Assembly: GCA_031763025.1 (NCBI GenBank)
Contig: JASSKH010000010.1
Coordinates: 5,079,901-5,143,900, forward strand
Source: Macrocystis pyrifera
Lineage: Eukaryota; Sar; Phaeophyceae; Laminariales; Laminariaceae
Direction of reading: 5' to 3'
Length of the DNA: 64,000 nucleotides
Positions 22,243-34,349 of this stretch are shown here, in pieces. The notes beneath the pieces are model-generated. The model saw only the letters and a program-made list of their open reading frames with translations. It did not search any database and had not been told where the DNA came from. The position numbers and the translations under genes were made by a program. The number at the start of each line of letters is the position of its first letter. The stretch's first letter is position 1.

Positions 22243-22600
22243 GTATGGAGGATTGTTTGTCGCCTGCTCTTCTCTCGTGCGATGTGTTTAGCAACCCTAT
22301 GGAGGCATGTTTGGCACCTGCCCTCTCTCGTGCAGTGTTTTTTTAAACCTAATCGTGGAGGCTTGCTTGGCACCCTCTCTCTCGTGCATTGTGTTTTTGC
22401 AAACCTATGGAGGCATGTTTATTGTCTGCTCTTGTCTCGTGCGACGGTTTTTGCAAAACTATGGAGGCTCGTTTGTCGTCTGCACTCTCTCGTGCGATGG
22501 TTTTCGCAAGCCTATGGAGGCTTGTTTTTTGTCGTCTGCGCTCTCTCATGGGATGTTTTTCGCAAACCTACTATGGAGGCTTGATTGTCGTCTGCTCTTT
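22243..22600. repeat. Minisatellite, about seven units of 52-58 bp
   Basis: Units begin TATGGAGGCTTGTTTGTCGT and end with CTCTCGTGCGATGG plus TTTTTCGCAAACC-like sequence. They are diverged and irregular in length, and unlike CRISPR there is no repeat/spacer alternation. Confidence 0.8.
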
Positions 22601-23137
22601 CTTTCTTTGCCTTTTGAGCACTGTAAAAAAAGGGCAAAAAACGGCACGTCTGATGATGAGAAGTCACGCGCAGGTCACGCCGGTTACATACAGTTAGCGT
22701 ATATATAAGAATAGATGCTTGTTTTCGTACGCAGTGGAAGACGGTGTCCAAACGGAGACAATTACTTGCTCACTTCCTCTCCTTTTAGCACGAATGGGGT
22801 TGTGGGCACGGCTTCGCCAGTCTGATTGTGAGCATAGGGCACGTTTGGACAGTGTGAGGCAATCTAAATGCACCTTCCTTGTATTTCGGGCCAGTGTGGT
22901 ACCATGGGGTATGTGTCATATCATACCTGGTATGTACATACATACGTAGACTCCATGCTCGTACAGCAGCAATAGTATCGATGCCCGCAGGCTCGAGAGG
23001 GGTGCTGTACATTTACGACATTTATGTTTGTGTCATACCTTAACAGAGCTGAAAACGCTTCGGGGGGCGTTACAGTAGGTAGAAAAGGAAGCGGGGTACC
23101 CTAAGCTGGTGGAAAAGCTCCACGAATAAACGATATT

Positions 23138-23377
23138 TTGGGCCGAATAGAACCACGAAAAAAAAAAAACAACTTTTTGGTCGAATATGTAGCGCCACGA
23201 TTAATCAACATTTTCACCCGAATGTATCCACCGAAAAAGGAGAAGGTTGTTCGAGATCAGGAATCGATGGAAGTGAGATTTAATATGCATTATCACACAC
23301 AGCTTGCAGATATGAGTTTTGCCGAAATCTTAATATTCGATCTCGCAGATGATGTTTTTTCTAGACTTAAGCAATAA
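23138..23377 (+). CDS. Unassigned small ORF
   Basis: 79 codons from ATG, in a frame open from about 23,117. The product is mixed basic and acidic with the end LADMSFAEILIFDLADDVFS. A further plus-strand frame at 23,478-23,765 follows after stops. Amino-acid composition looks protein-like, but no family, splice site or neighbour supports it, so it may be a mobile-element remnant. Confidence 0.2.
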   Translation: MGRIEPRKKKNNFLVEYVAPRLINIFTRMYPPKKEKVVRDQESMEVRFNMHYHTQLADMSFAEILIFDLADDVFSRLKQ

Positions 23378-24370
23378 TACGAGAGAGAACAAGACGTGTT
23401 GGTTCGTACTCTGGGATTGCTCGAAGAATTGACTCTGATGGCAGCAACGTGATGACCGTATCCATCCGGTTGATCGCGTGGTGAGTAGTGAGTGGCAATG
23501 CGAAATCGATACAGCACGGGACGGTGCTGGCTGGCAGATTGTGTACAACACACGATTAGACGGTGCTGCTACTGCTAGTATTCAATGGTATAGTCCGTCC
23601 GATCAAAAGTTCACTCCTCTACTGGCAATCCACTTTTTTTCTCGGTCGTTTGCAGAGTTAGCAGCAGAAACTATGTTGGTTTGTCTTGATCGACTGGGCA
23701 AGGCGCACCGAAATTCGTCGAAAAGAATGCAAGTCGATGATCAACGAGGCGCATCTATATACTAAACCCAGTATGATAATACTTTGGACTGTGTCGTTCC
23801 AACTTCTACAGCCGTTTCGCCCATTTTTAAACAAGCGATTTTGAGCGAACGAGCCCAGCAGTAGAAAAATGAAGCATGGACTGAACCCCCGAACTGATAC
23901 CAACAAGATGGTCTGAGTTTTTTTTTCCAAGTACCCAGGGGACAGGATTAAAAAAAACATTGTATTTCCTATCTTTGTGACGCTCGAGTTCTTGCTCCAC
24001 TGAATTTCTGTCAAGCTAAGAAGACGATGGACGGCACCAAAGTGTCCACTTTCGCCCAGTCTGTAGAGTTTACAAGGGTCCGCTTCGGTTCAATTTCGCT
24101 GTAAAAGCCAGACATAAAACCCCTTGAAGTCACGTTTTTTCGCCAATTTCTCCGCAACAAATGGTTGAATAAAGATGAGATTTGACCTGATACTCTCCTG
24201 GCCGATATCTGTTTTAATTGAAACGTAAACTTACAAAAGGGGTTACTCTAATTCGAAGTACTTTGTCGTTGTGTGCCAAAGATAAATCGAAAACAAAAGA
24301 AGAGTACATATCAACGTAAGAGCCCGAGGGTCTACAAGGTCGAATCGAGATCTGCTCAAAACACATGTTA
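23378..24370. other. No gene recognised
   Basis: Unique-looking sequence with short frames in both directions. No repeat, RNA or domain signal was seen. Confidence 0.4.
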
Positions 24371-25388
24371 AGGTTCGACCACGGCTATTTGCGTGGCTAG
24401 AACCGACGGTGGCAGTCGCCTACGTATGCACCACAAACGACACCCTGTTGACTCTGTCAACCACAGCGGGGGCATCTTGCCTGATAATACTCGCCTATGA
24501 TGGACTGCATCGGCACGCCTACCGTTCCCCGCGACTGTCCTCTCTAAACTTGATGCGAGAAGGCATGTGGTATGCACGTATTTGAAATGATATATGCCAA
24601 GAAACGCATCCTCGCGTTTTTTTTTTTTTTTTTTTTTTTCATCCTCCGGCGGATCGGTAAAAACAAAGCTTATGCTCACCACACTTCCACATATAACTGT
24701 GTCGTGTGTCGATTTAACTCGGTTGTAGTTGAACAACGGTGCTGTTGTGGCATACAGCAGCGCGAATGCGTCGACCCGCCCCGATCCTTCGGCTGGAGTA
24801 TCAGGTGCGGTGGAGATAGCCACCCGGAGAGAGAAGCTCTCCGGGTAGTGTGGGACTTGCGCGAGGCTCACCCACCAACAAAAACCCGCTGTACGCCGCC
24901 TACCTGCCGTGCCCCCCACACGGCTCTAGCGTAAAATCATTACCGGAAACCCCCCCACCAGGACCGCTCGGGACCCCTCAGAATGAGCAAAGTCCCACTG
25001 GTCCCGGTGTACTCCGCGAAACAAACCTTCAGATATCGAAAATAAAACCCGGCGCTTTCTTGACTCTGCTACCAAAATCTCGCGCGAAGTAGAAAATAAA
25101 CTCCGGCCACCATAAGGCCCAGCTCTATCACCTCCACGTTTCTCGGTAGCGCCCCGCCCGGCGCCTCCCCCACCACCGCCCTGTCTCCATCGCAAGCGGC
25201 GTCGGAGGGATGCCCTGCCCGCCCCCGTCTTCCTGAAGACTGGCCGACAGGGTGGGAGAGCAGAACCATCGGTGTCGTGGTATCCCCCTTCCCCCCTACA
25301 CCGACATTCGCGGGCTGGTGCGCGCGGGTCTCAGGAAGGCTCGGAAAGCACGACGAAGGACGCCGCCGCCGGGGGCGTGGCAACGTCG
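24370..25388. repeat. Duplicated 3' flank of kinase A
   Basis: Aligns with 57,850-58,724 downstream of kinase B, for example GATAGCCACCCGGAGAG through GCTCACCCACYAACAAAAAC and CGTGCCCCCCACACGGCT in both. It shows that the segmental duplication includes at least 0.9 kb beyond the last exon. A T/A homopolymer at 24,619-24,639 interrupts this copy. A reversed partial copy is at about 35,637-35,790. Confidence 0.8.
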
Positions 25389-28300
25389 TCAGCGGGTGTG
25401 GACGTGGTGAAGGCGAGCGGTGTGTGTGTCGGGCCCGCCCACCGATGCGTTGGGGGCGGCAACGTTCTTCAACCTAATAAATCTTCTCAGAGAGCGCAGG
25501 TAGTCGGTAAACCGGTTAGCCAGCGCCCGGGCAGCCGATACAGACGACGTTGGGGGCATAAGGGCCATCCACCCGTCGATGTCCCCCAGGGAAGGAAGAA
25601 CCGTCTCCGTGGGCGGCATACGCTGGCCCTCCGTGTGCGCTGCCCAGTCGATCGGCGATGAGCTGTGCGGTGCCTCGGCGGCCTCAGCCGGAGGCACAAC
25701 AGCAGCACCTACATCACTGGTGCCCCCCTCTGCGTGCGTTGCCTCGACGGCCCCACCCGGAGGCACAGTAGCAAAGCCCGCACCAACGTCCTCCCCACCC
25801 GCGTGTGGTCCCGCAGGAGGGGGGGGCGCGAGGTGGACCCACTCAATAGGCGGCATGCGCTGCGCCTCCGGTTGTCCCTCCAAGGGGAGGTGGAAAGAGC
25901 GTGCCTCTTCCGCCAGGCCTCCTGGTGCATTCCCGTTGTGACCGCCGTCATTCCCAACCGGTCCCACGGCGGGCAATCCCGAAGCGTGGGCGATGATGGA
26001 GTCCCCCCCCCTGGTGCCGTCAGCCAGAGGGATCAAGCGCTCGCCGCTGTGACCGGGCGGGAGACCAACGCCGGGTCGGAGAGGAGTCCCTGGCCGGAGA
26101 CCGAGCCCAGGCGGTGCAGTGGCGAGCGTTTTCTCGTAGGCGTGAGTCTCCCGTGCCAAGTCGCGCAGCAAGGCGGTCAGCTCCGGCATGCTAAGGCGCT
26201 CCTGGGGGTTTCGGGACACAGCCTTCCCCAGCGCCTCGCACGTCTTTAGATATGTCACGAGCAAGAAGCATACAGCAGGGGTGGGAGGAGGCAGTCGGGA
26301 GCAGTGGGTTAAATATGCTGCGCGTATGGTTTGCACAAACACTTGACCTTGCTGACACGCCATCACAAAATCAGTGAGGTGGAAAATGGGGCAGACGACG
26401 TGCGTACTGCAGTTCCGTGGTGGAGCTCGAGGAGAATCGATTCCGTTCCGTTGTCTTTGTGCTTTCGTAAGTGGTAGTACTGAGCGCAGCGAACGTATTC
26501 GCCACTGATGTATTGAGGAGCAGCACTGCTTTTCGGTAGAGCGGGACGTTTCGACATGTCACAAATGTTGAGACCGGGATAGCTAGCATTGCTCGATGAG
26601 GCTATGATACGGGCGGGGCAAGGTAATTGTTTGGTGTCATTAAGGCACCGGAAAGGCTTGGTTGGGCATATCGCACGCCCTTCTCATCAAAGGTGAGGAT
26701 TGATGTATGTTTGATTACTTGTTCGGGGCGTGATCGACGTCTTTTGACACTCAAACTGACCCCTGTCCCCTGAGACGTGGTCGAATCAGGCTGGGCCCAT
26801 ATCGAAATAAAAACTCTACTATTAATATGGGGGGCAGAAACTCACCTTCGGTACTGCGTGCGGGGGCAGAGCAGAGTTGAAGTTGCCCGGCTGGAGGAAA
26901 ATTCGGGGCAAACTGCCATCGGACATTGTGCGCATGGTGACCTCGGTCTGTATAGATATTTCCATATGCAAGACAGCAAAAAAATCGTGCCGCAAGCGCG
27001 GGTCAGGACCGCGCAGTAGATCAGCGCGCGGCAACAGTCAGACGGACAGAGACCCTAGACTAGGTTGAGGGCAAAGCATGTTCTCGCTCATGTTGTACGT
27101 ATGCAACACACGTCAGGAATGTAGCGAACGTCAAAGTGTGCTTTCAGGAAAGGCGTTACATGTATACGTGCCTGGTAGTCTATATGGACGATTCAAGAAG
27201 CACATGCAATCGACCCTGCCCATTCCGGTCGATCGCGCGAGAACGATCGAGGCGCGTGAGAAGAGCCGGCCTGATGCAAACTCACCCGGAACCGGTGCAG
27301 GTTGCCCCCCGCGGCTCGCAGAACTCGGAGGCATCCACGCTCTTCCTGGGTCGTCAGTTGCTGCAGTAGATCGAAAGAGCCGTTCGAGATGGACAAGCGG
27401 ACTATAATAAAGAGGCAGAAGGGGAAACGCGCGTTAGCTTACTGGTGATGCGATGGTCAGGGAGGGGGATACGTACGTATGCACGTGGCGGCAGACGGTT
27501 TATTGAGACAGCACACGGCCAAGATATAGGCGGCATCGCACCGCCGTTCGTTGCAGTGCACGCCCGGATACCCCCTACCGACACCCCGACAGCCAAAGAT
27601 ACGTCCCTCACCGCGTGGGCCCAAATGCTGATGTCTTCGGTCTTGATCGAAGGCTTGGCCAGGATGGAACACACGTCGACCCCGACCGAGAAGGCATCTT
27701 GGTCAGGTGCTGCTGTGACGTCGCCGTGCATGTTCTCCAGAGGGATCCATCCCACGGTGCCTGTCATCCTGCTTCTTGTTTCTCCAAGCCCTGTGGTATT
27801 CGTGGCGAAGGCAAGAGTGTGCATCGTTGGGTGCCAGGGTGCGTGTTAGATTTGAGAAGTCGTCAGATTGCAGAGGGCAGCGAAAACCCGAATATCGTGC
27901 TGTTTGCGCCCTCGAAAGGTTATCCGTGTCGTGACGTGGGGGCGCAAGTGTGCTGTGAGGACGGTGTTACCGCGACCGCGTTTTTTCTACTGCTGCAGGT
28001 ATCGTCAAGGTAAGGTAGCAACAAGGTCCGAGGCAACACGTGTATACAAGCACCACGTGTGTAAGTCGACTACCCTGGTATGGGAGAAGCGTCAAAACGC
28101 ATCGATTCCAAGCGAAGCGAGCGATGGACGACTGACTTACACTGTTGTCCGACAGTGTGCGTTTAAAAAGGCAATCTCATGAATATACAAATCAATGGCC
28201 CCTCAGAGAAAAACGAAAACGGAATCCGTCACGAGCAGGGGGAATCAGCGGCAATCGTGCGTGTGCCGGTCGGAAAGATTGCCCTCGAAGGTCTGTGGGT

Positions 28301-31050
28301 GTGTTCTGGGGTTCTGGTACATATGCCTTTACTCCCTGCGTGTCGCCTGTTTGATTTATTCGTGCACCGCTCTCTTACGCTCGTAGCTCAAGCAGCCGAA
28401 GCCGAATTTCATATGGGTCGCTGTACAAGACGTTTTGATGCTGTGTAAAAGTGCGCGACGTTTGTCCATGGGGAACACATGGTAACACTTGACTAAAAAC
28501 ATCAACACAACAACAAAACATCGGTAAAAACACAAGGCATCAATATATTGAGATGCACACGAAATAACCACCAAACCTCCTGGTTACTCACAGATTGTGG
28601 AAACATTTTTGCCAAATGGCTATATTGATATTTCAAAAGGTGGGGAGAATGACATGAAATTAGCCATGTTAGGCCTCCGTTAGAACAAGTCCTGATGCGA
28701 GTAAAAATTAACCGGGAAAAGGCGACGCTCAACAAGGAATGCCTGCCAACTCGAAGAAACCTGTGATTTTGGCGTGTGGATTCTAGCAAGAGTGATCCTA
28801 CTCTGGATTCAAGTATTAACGATAAAAATGTTGGAAGTGAACAAACAGCTCCAAATCGCGGGAACTTTGTCGCGTGTTTATTTTGTTGATCGTCCTGAAA
28901 GTCTGTGTTCACTCCCAAATCCCGACTCACCGCACCACAAGCCAGGGTCGGTGACCTTCCCCACAAAGCCGGTGGGGCCACCGGAGCGGCAGATCAAGGT
29001 ATTCGCCAACTTGACGTCGCAGTGAATAAAGCCAGCACCATGCATGTAGTGAAGGCCTTCCGTGAGGTCAGCCTCGAGGCTGTGGCCACAAACAACACAA
29101 CGCCAAGAAAAAAAAAGTGGGCGTTGTGTATTGCTTGAGGGTACAGCAAGTTCAAGCGCTGGCACGCGTGGACGGATGAGCTTCATCTTTCAAACTTTGA
29201 GGAGACAGAATGTGCACCCGGATTCGTGTGCGTGCTGGGCAAGGATGGTGGTACTTTGGAAGACAGCACGCGAAATTAATTTCTCTTCAGGTAGACACAA
29301 CAAAGGGCTGTTCTCCAACTGCGCAGGTGATGGCTACCTGTTGAAATTATACAGCAGCATGGCAGGGGTTACTCGAAGGTGATCGAATCAGTCGATTCTA
29401 TGTACATACGACGGGGAGTAGCTATCCCCTAAAATGTCTTCGTTCGTATTCCTACGATATCGTGCACTTGAGAACGCCGTCCACTGCAGCGTTAAAATAC
29501 TTTCTATTTCACTCGCCGGAATCGGATGCCTATACGCAACTGAAATATATCGTCAGGAACGCCAGTGCTAAACGGCGAAGCGTTGGAGAATATCCCCGAC
29601 CTGGCGAAACGCATCGATCGGCCTTCCCGTTCTTCAACGCTATTGTACGAGTAGCGAATCGAGACGCATCTGTTGAAAACAAGGGACACCACATCCACAC
29701 ATGTACCGCGGGGCCTGGTCACCTCAGTTGCTGGAAAAGACTGAACTTTAGGTGACTTGTTCCGAAGCTTGCTTCCAACATGTCACAAATAGCGATTTCC
29801 ATTACGAGCCCCTCGGACCCCTCAACGTCGTTTAGGCACTCGATGTCAATAATGTTTGGGTGCGGGCCCATCCTGAGATGCGAGGGGCAACAGAGGGCGG
29901 GGGGGGGGCGTCGCATGAGGCGAACGTTTCAGGCCACCCGAGCGTCTGAATTTCAAACCCCCGACGTTGCGACGTACACACCAAAACGCAGCAGTGGCAA
30001 CTACAGTAAAGCCGCCATCCGCGTGCGGTTTCGAACACTACCACCTCGGCATGGGTGACCGCTCGCCGCCGGCAAGCGTGCGCCTATCTACTGCAAAGAC
30101 AGTCGCGATCAGTACGCTGATCACTCGGCGAGACGAAAGAGGCGGGGACTCACACGGCGTACGCGATGAGCTCCCGTTTCAGGCAGACTCCCGAATTTCC
30201 CTGGGACAATGATAGATGGGAAGGGGTCTCGTGACGTCGGCAAGGCTGAAACAATCGTGCGAGTAAGCGAAGGCAAGAAAAATGTGTCGCGAGATGTGCA
30301 CGGCCGAAGCTGCCGCAGCAGCGTTCACGTGCTGTACTGCTCTTGACGCAACAGGCTCACGAAGGACAATACCCCTAAAAGTCCGTGGTGTCGAATAGAC
30401 GTACGGCGTGAATCTTACGTTTGCGGTGCCCCACAAAATGTTAGGTTCAAGTTTTCGTATTTTTTTATTTGTGCACTCCATTTCGTGTTCACGCTCAGAT
30501 CTTTAATAAAACCACACATGGTAACGCGGCGATATGCCAATGTGTGATTTTTTTTGTGGCCATGGACTACAATGGATGATCGTGACCAGTCATTGTAAAG
30601 ACGATGCCAATATCACTGCCGAAAACAACAACAACAGCATCAACAACGACAAATGTATTATGCTATATTTCCCCATGCGTACAACATGTCGATACAAACA
30701 TCTAATAATAAAAAACGCCACCAGACACTGGAACGCCCTTCCTTCTAATAAGAGCCATCAGAACTCACCGGCGCGACCTTCTTTATAGCGTATTCTTTGC
30801 GCGTTTTGTTGCATATGCCCTTATACACGGTGCCGAAGGCCCCCCGTCCTAGGACGACGACGTCCTTGAACCGCAGGTGGGGGTTTGTGAGCGCGTTCGC
30901 TGCAAACTCGCGTCTACAAGCGCAATCGTGTGCCTTCCGTGTGCGAACTATATTGCGCAAAATGCCAGAGAAGCACAATTCTTGCATCCGCTCTTGGCGC
31001 GGAGGCCCACCCGGATGTAAATAGTCCAAATCTCGCCAGCCATCGGTCGG
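25389..31050 (-). CDS. Protein kinase A: kinase domain plus Pro-rich tail, multi-exon
   Basis: Probable Ser/Thr-type protein kinase. Exons on the minus strand: 31,050-30,769 (glycine loop GRGAFGTVYKG and YAIKK with the ATP-binding Lys; ends at GTGAGT); 30,245-30,154 (GNSGVCLKRELIAYA, with the likely C-helix Glu); 29,872-29,723 (HPNIIDIECLN, EGLVMEIA); a short uncertain exon near 29,590; 29,079-28,931 (GLHYMHGAGFIHCDVKLANT, TDPG); 27,790-27,612 (GTVGWIPLEN, DQDAFSVGVDVC); 27,401-27,286; 26,947-26,846; 26,243-25,389 (C-lobe end, then a Pro/Gly/Ala tail). HRD is HCD and DFG is DPG, but the catalytic Asp, Lys and Asn are present. Six internal exon lengths equal those of kinase B. One junction (after 27,612) does not keep phase in A, and the tail is frameshifted, so A may be decaying. 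Confidence 0.7.
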
Positions 31051-31443
31051 CTGTGACGGGCGGAAAAGGGGTGCGCGTTGGGTACACTCTGCTGATCTGG
31101 ACGGCGTGCTTGCCACTTTTAGTTTTCAGCAGGGAAAAAAAAACTCCCTGTATGTTTCCCCTGGGGCCGAGCGTGGCTGTGCGCGCGTCGGTGCCGCCGT
31201 GATGTCAGTAGCAGTGAATAGGGGTGGGGTACGCTCTTTTATTTCCACGCCTATCGAAGAGCGACTGGTGAAGTGCGTTACAAATGCCCCTACTTTCGTC
31301 TGATGTCAACCGAAAACATGTTGCGTCGCCACCGACTGACGCTGCCTAGGCGCTCTACCACGGCACTGTGCGGTGAGGAAGGTCGGAACGCAGCAAGCAG
31401 CAGTGCGCACATCAAGCCGCACGCGCAAACAGGTGTACACAAC

Positions 31444-33450
31444 CGTCTCGCGCACCTCGTTAGCCCACGAGTTTGATTCAGCCTTGTCCTTTTCATGTAT
31501 TTCCAGGGCGTTCTTCAGCGCCTGCGTGCGCCCCTAGCTCGCGGAGACGGCAAAGTGGGACAGCGGTTGACGTTTTAGTGTACCGCGGGCATCCCAAAGT
31601 AATCACCGCGTCCCGAAGGAATCACCAAGAAAAACATGATCTCGAATATCGAGCCAGCGGGAGAGTTCTGGGTAGCCACGCTGTCTGTGTATGAATGAAC
31701 AGCCCGCACGAACGTCGGCAAGGCATATGGATCTAACCCAGCGCATCTCCATGTAATAACACGCACTACTGACAACATAGTGCAAGTTGAACTATTCCTC
31801 TGGTGACTTGTCGAAGTGGCGCTGGTGTGTGACAGCACAAATTAATCATACCGATGTCGCTCAAAATCACACGCCACGCACGGACTGCCCGATGTGGCTT
31901 GCCGAGCAGGAAAACAAAGAATCAAACCTGTTCTTCGGTCAGCAAGTCGCGCAGCGCATCGGACGCCATCCTCTCGTGTGCGAGCTCGTCCTGGGGCGGA
32001 AGGGTTGTTTGGCGGAAGCACCGAAGCACAGAAAAGAGCGAGCTACTTCTTGAAAGCACTACCAGATGTACAGTAGTTTGAGTTCAACACGGCGCCGCGT
32101 GCGTACGTACTATTACGGGGGTCCATAGTTAACAGGACCTATGGTATACATAAAAACCTATATATTTACCTATTTTTAGTAACAAAATTTGGTCCCGTTA
32201 ACTATGGACCCCCGTAATATGTATATTATCGCTCTACAGTAGGCACCTGGTACAGTTTTTTTTCCCGCCGGTTTGAAGTATAATAAGAACACACCAATTT
32301 GAAAATGAAACAAGAACATACCAATTTGAAGTGAATCATTAAACACATCGCGGCAGCCGGGCTCCCCACAATCGTCATTTCGCATTGCTCCTCGCTAGCG
32401 AATCGATACGCACAGCAACACAACATGGTAAACGTTATCGACGCCACGCAAAATCGCATGCCACGCACGGACTGCCCGATGTGGATTGCCGAGCAGGAAA
32501 ATACAACGTCAAACCTGTTCTGCGGTCAGCAAGTCGGTCTTCTCCTGCACGATAACAGCCAACGCATCTGACGCCATCTTCTCTTGTTCAAGCTCGTGCT
32601 GAGGCGAAAGTGTAGTTTGACGGAAGCACCGGGGCATAGAGGAGTGCGAGCTTGAAACAACTGTTATCGTTTGGTTTGATGAGACGTGCAGTGCGCACAT
32701 ATGATATGGCACGTACCAGGTACATGTTTTCTTCCGTGTTGTGGACCGCAGGATTAAAAACAGATCGCGCAAAACACATGGAGTATATAATACAACTTTA
32801 CGTGCTGTAGCCCGAATCACATCGCAGAAAATTGGGGAGGCAACCGAGGGTATGGAATATGTACCAGGTATGCGTTACGCACGGTCGCATCGACATGCAA
32901 GTTGGCCAACCACGGTCTTTCAGCGGCGGCGACTGCAACAGCAGCAATAGAACAACAGCAGTCCCGAAAAAATACCGAACGAAAAAAGATCCCGGTATTA
33001 ATTGAAACGGCGACTCACGCTGACAATCATGAGTTGCCTCTCGGCTACATCCGTGCGCTGGCGGCAAGCAAAAACCTCTGCCCTCATTTCTTCCACCAGC
33101 TTCATCGCATGTGCGTGTTCGTCACGAGCTTTCGCCCGCACATCCAGCAACTGCGCAGCTAGCGCAGCTTCTCTCGCACTATTACGAAATCCATGATCAT
33201 CAGCCGCCGCTGCGGTCGTCCTCGGGAACATCTGAGGGTTGGGGTGCCGGACTGCCCCTTGCTCGTGAATGACGGCAGGGTTCCAGGCTGGCGCGTTGGT
33301 GGTTGCTGGCGCATATCGATTGTTGGTAGGCCCTACTACCGGCGGTGGTCGGTAGATCGGACGTGACGCATACCGCGCATCCCCCCCGCACTGACATACC
33401 GGCGTTCGTCTCTGGCGGCGGGCTGGCGACGATATTGTGCGGGCATGCCT
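31444..33450 (-). CDS. Coiled-coil exons upstream of kinase A
   Basis: Exons on the same strand, probably the N-terminal part of kinase A. About 33,450-33,019 begins Pro-rich (RPPPVVGPTNNRYAP) and becomes helical and charged (KARDEHAHAMKLVEEMRAEV), ending at GTGAGT. 32,598-32,515 (28 codons) reads HELEQEKMASDALAVIVQEK. 31,990-31,928 (21 codons) reads DELAHERMASDALRDLLTEE. 31,521-31,444 (26 codons) reads ALKNALEIHEKDKAESNSWA. All are phase 0 at both ends where determined. A hydrophobic segment near 31,600-31,690 may be another exon. The 28- and 21-codon exons are tandem duplicates. Diverged copies of these exons lie at 45,171-46,091. Joining to the kinase is inferred from phase and order. Confidence 0.5.
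32113..32217. mobile_element. MITE family 1, copy in kinase A intron
   Basis: The full 105-bp element flanked by TA on both sides, located between the two duplicated coiled-coil exons. It nearly matches the 5,038 copy in sequence, so the insertion is relatively recent. Confidence 0.85.
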
Positions 33451-33894
33451 GGTAACAGGGGGTACGTAGAATACAACAAAAGACGGCGCGACGTAAGGCT
33501 GCGTCCAGCTAAGTTCTCGGTTCTGTTACTTTTTGTGATCGTTCCTCGTAAAAAAAACACATGTACGTCTGAATTGAGAAAACTCGGGGTGGATTGACAC
33601 ACACAGAGAGAGGGAGAGACAGGGGCAGCCATTGCGCCGGGAACACCGTGGCCGGCATGGCATCACCCGTTATCGCTTCCTGGCTGGACCCGGCGTTGAC
33701 AACACCACAACATCACGCAACGCGTTCTGTTGTCGGCGTACGCGATTTTGAATGTTGGCCTAGTTGGATCGCTGGATTGCTGCGCTCGCACGATACTCCT
33801 CGGGTTGCGTTTCAATTTCCGATTTCGTACTATTTCAGTGAGGTTGAAAGTTCGCAAAAACGATCTTCGAAATTGCTACTGTGATCTATGCCAG

Positions 33895-34348
33895 GTATAT
33901 ACTTCGGGATGAACGAGCGACTACCGGAGCTGAGGTGCGGACGCCATGATCTATCTCTGCAAACAGGTCTAAACGTGGAGGACGAACGCACGCGACGGTC
34001 CGATCAATGCCGTGTCGGCGCGCGACCTCTATCTCCGACGAAGATGCCAAACAAATAGCCGAAACCTGTTCCCGACAAAGGTCTATCCTATGCTCCTCTG
34101 TGCATGATACGCGTCTATTACACGAGTAGACGCACTCAAATGGCATTCGACCAGCAGAAAGTTATTTTTCGAAGAGCCTTTCGACAATCCCCCAACACCT
34201 TCGAGCTCGGTTCGGTCACTATGCCTAACCACGCCTGTCCGATAATCACCTGGCGACCCACACCGACACGTTGGATCGGCCATCCGGCGTTGGCCTCGAG
34301 AGCGGGGTTCCTCGCCTTGCCAGCGGCCACCCTCGCCCCATGCATCAT
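33895..34348 (-). CDS. Possible 5' exons of kinase A
   Basis: Two minus-strand frames look coding. An ATG at 34,346-34,348 opens MMHGARVAAGKARNPALEAN through IVTEPSS. After a CACAG acceptor near 34,100, HRIDLCREQVSAICLASSSE continues through RTVACVRPPRLDLFAEIDHG. No homologous copy was found for a check, and donors are uncertain. They could be the N-terminus of the coiled-coil kinase or unrelated. Confidence 0.25.
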
Positions 34349-34349
34349 T

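Noticed and set aside
22243..22600. Possible CRISPR array
   Set aside because: Whole units repeat with drift; there are no constant repeats with unique spacers, and the DNA is eukaryotic.
25272..26249. Plus-strand frames across the kinase A tail
   Set aside because: Antisense to the last exon of kinase A, which is supported by the A/B comparison.
30179..30290. Frame with FSLADVTRPLPIYHCPREIRE as kinase exon 2
   Set aside because: Comparison with kinase B shows third-position changes in a different frame (PCRRH...GNSG...RE), which also splices in phase.
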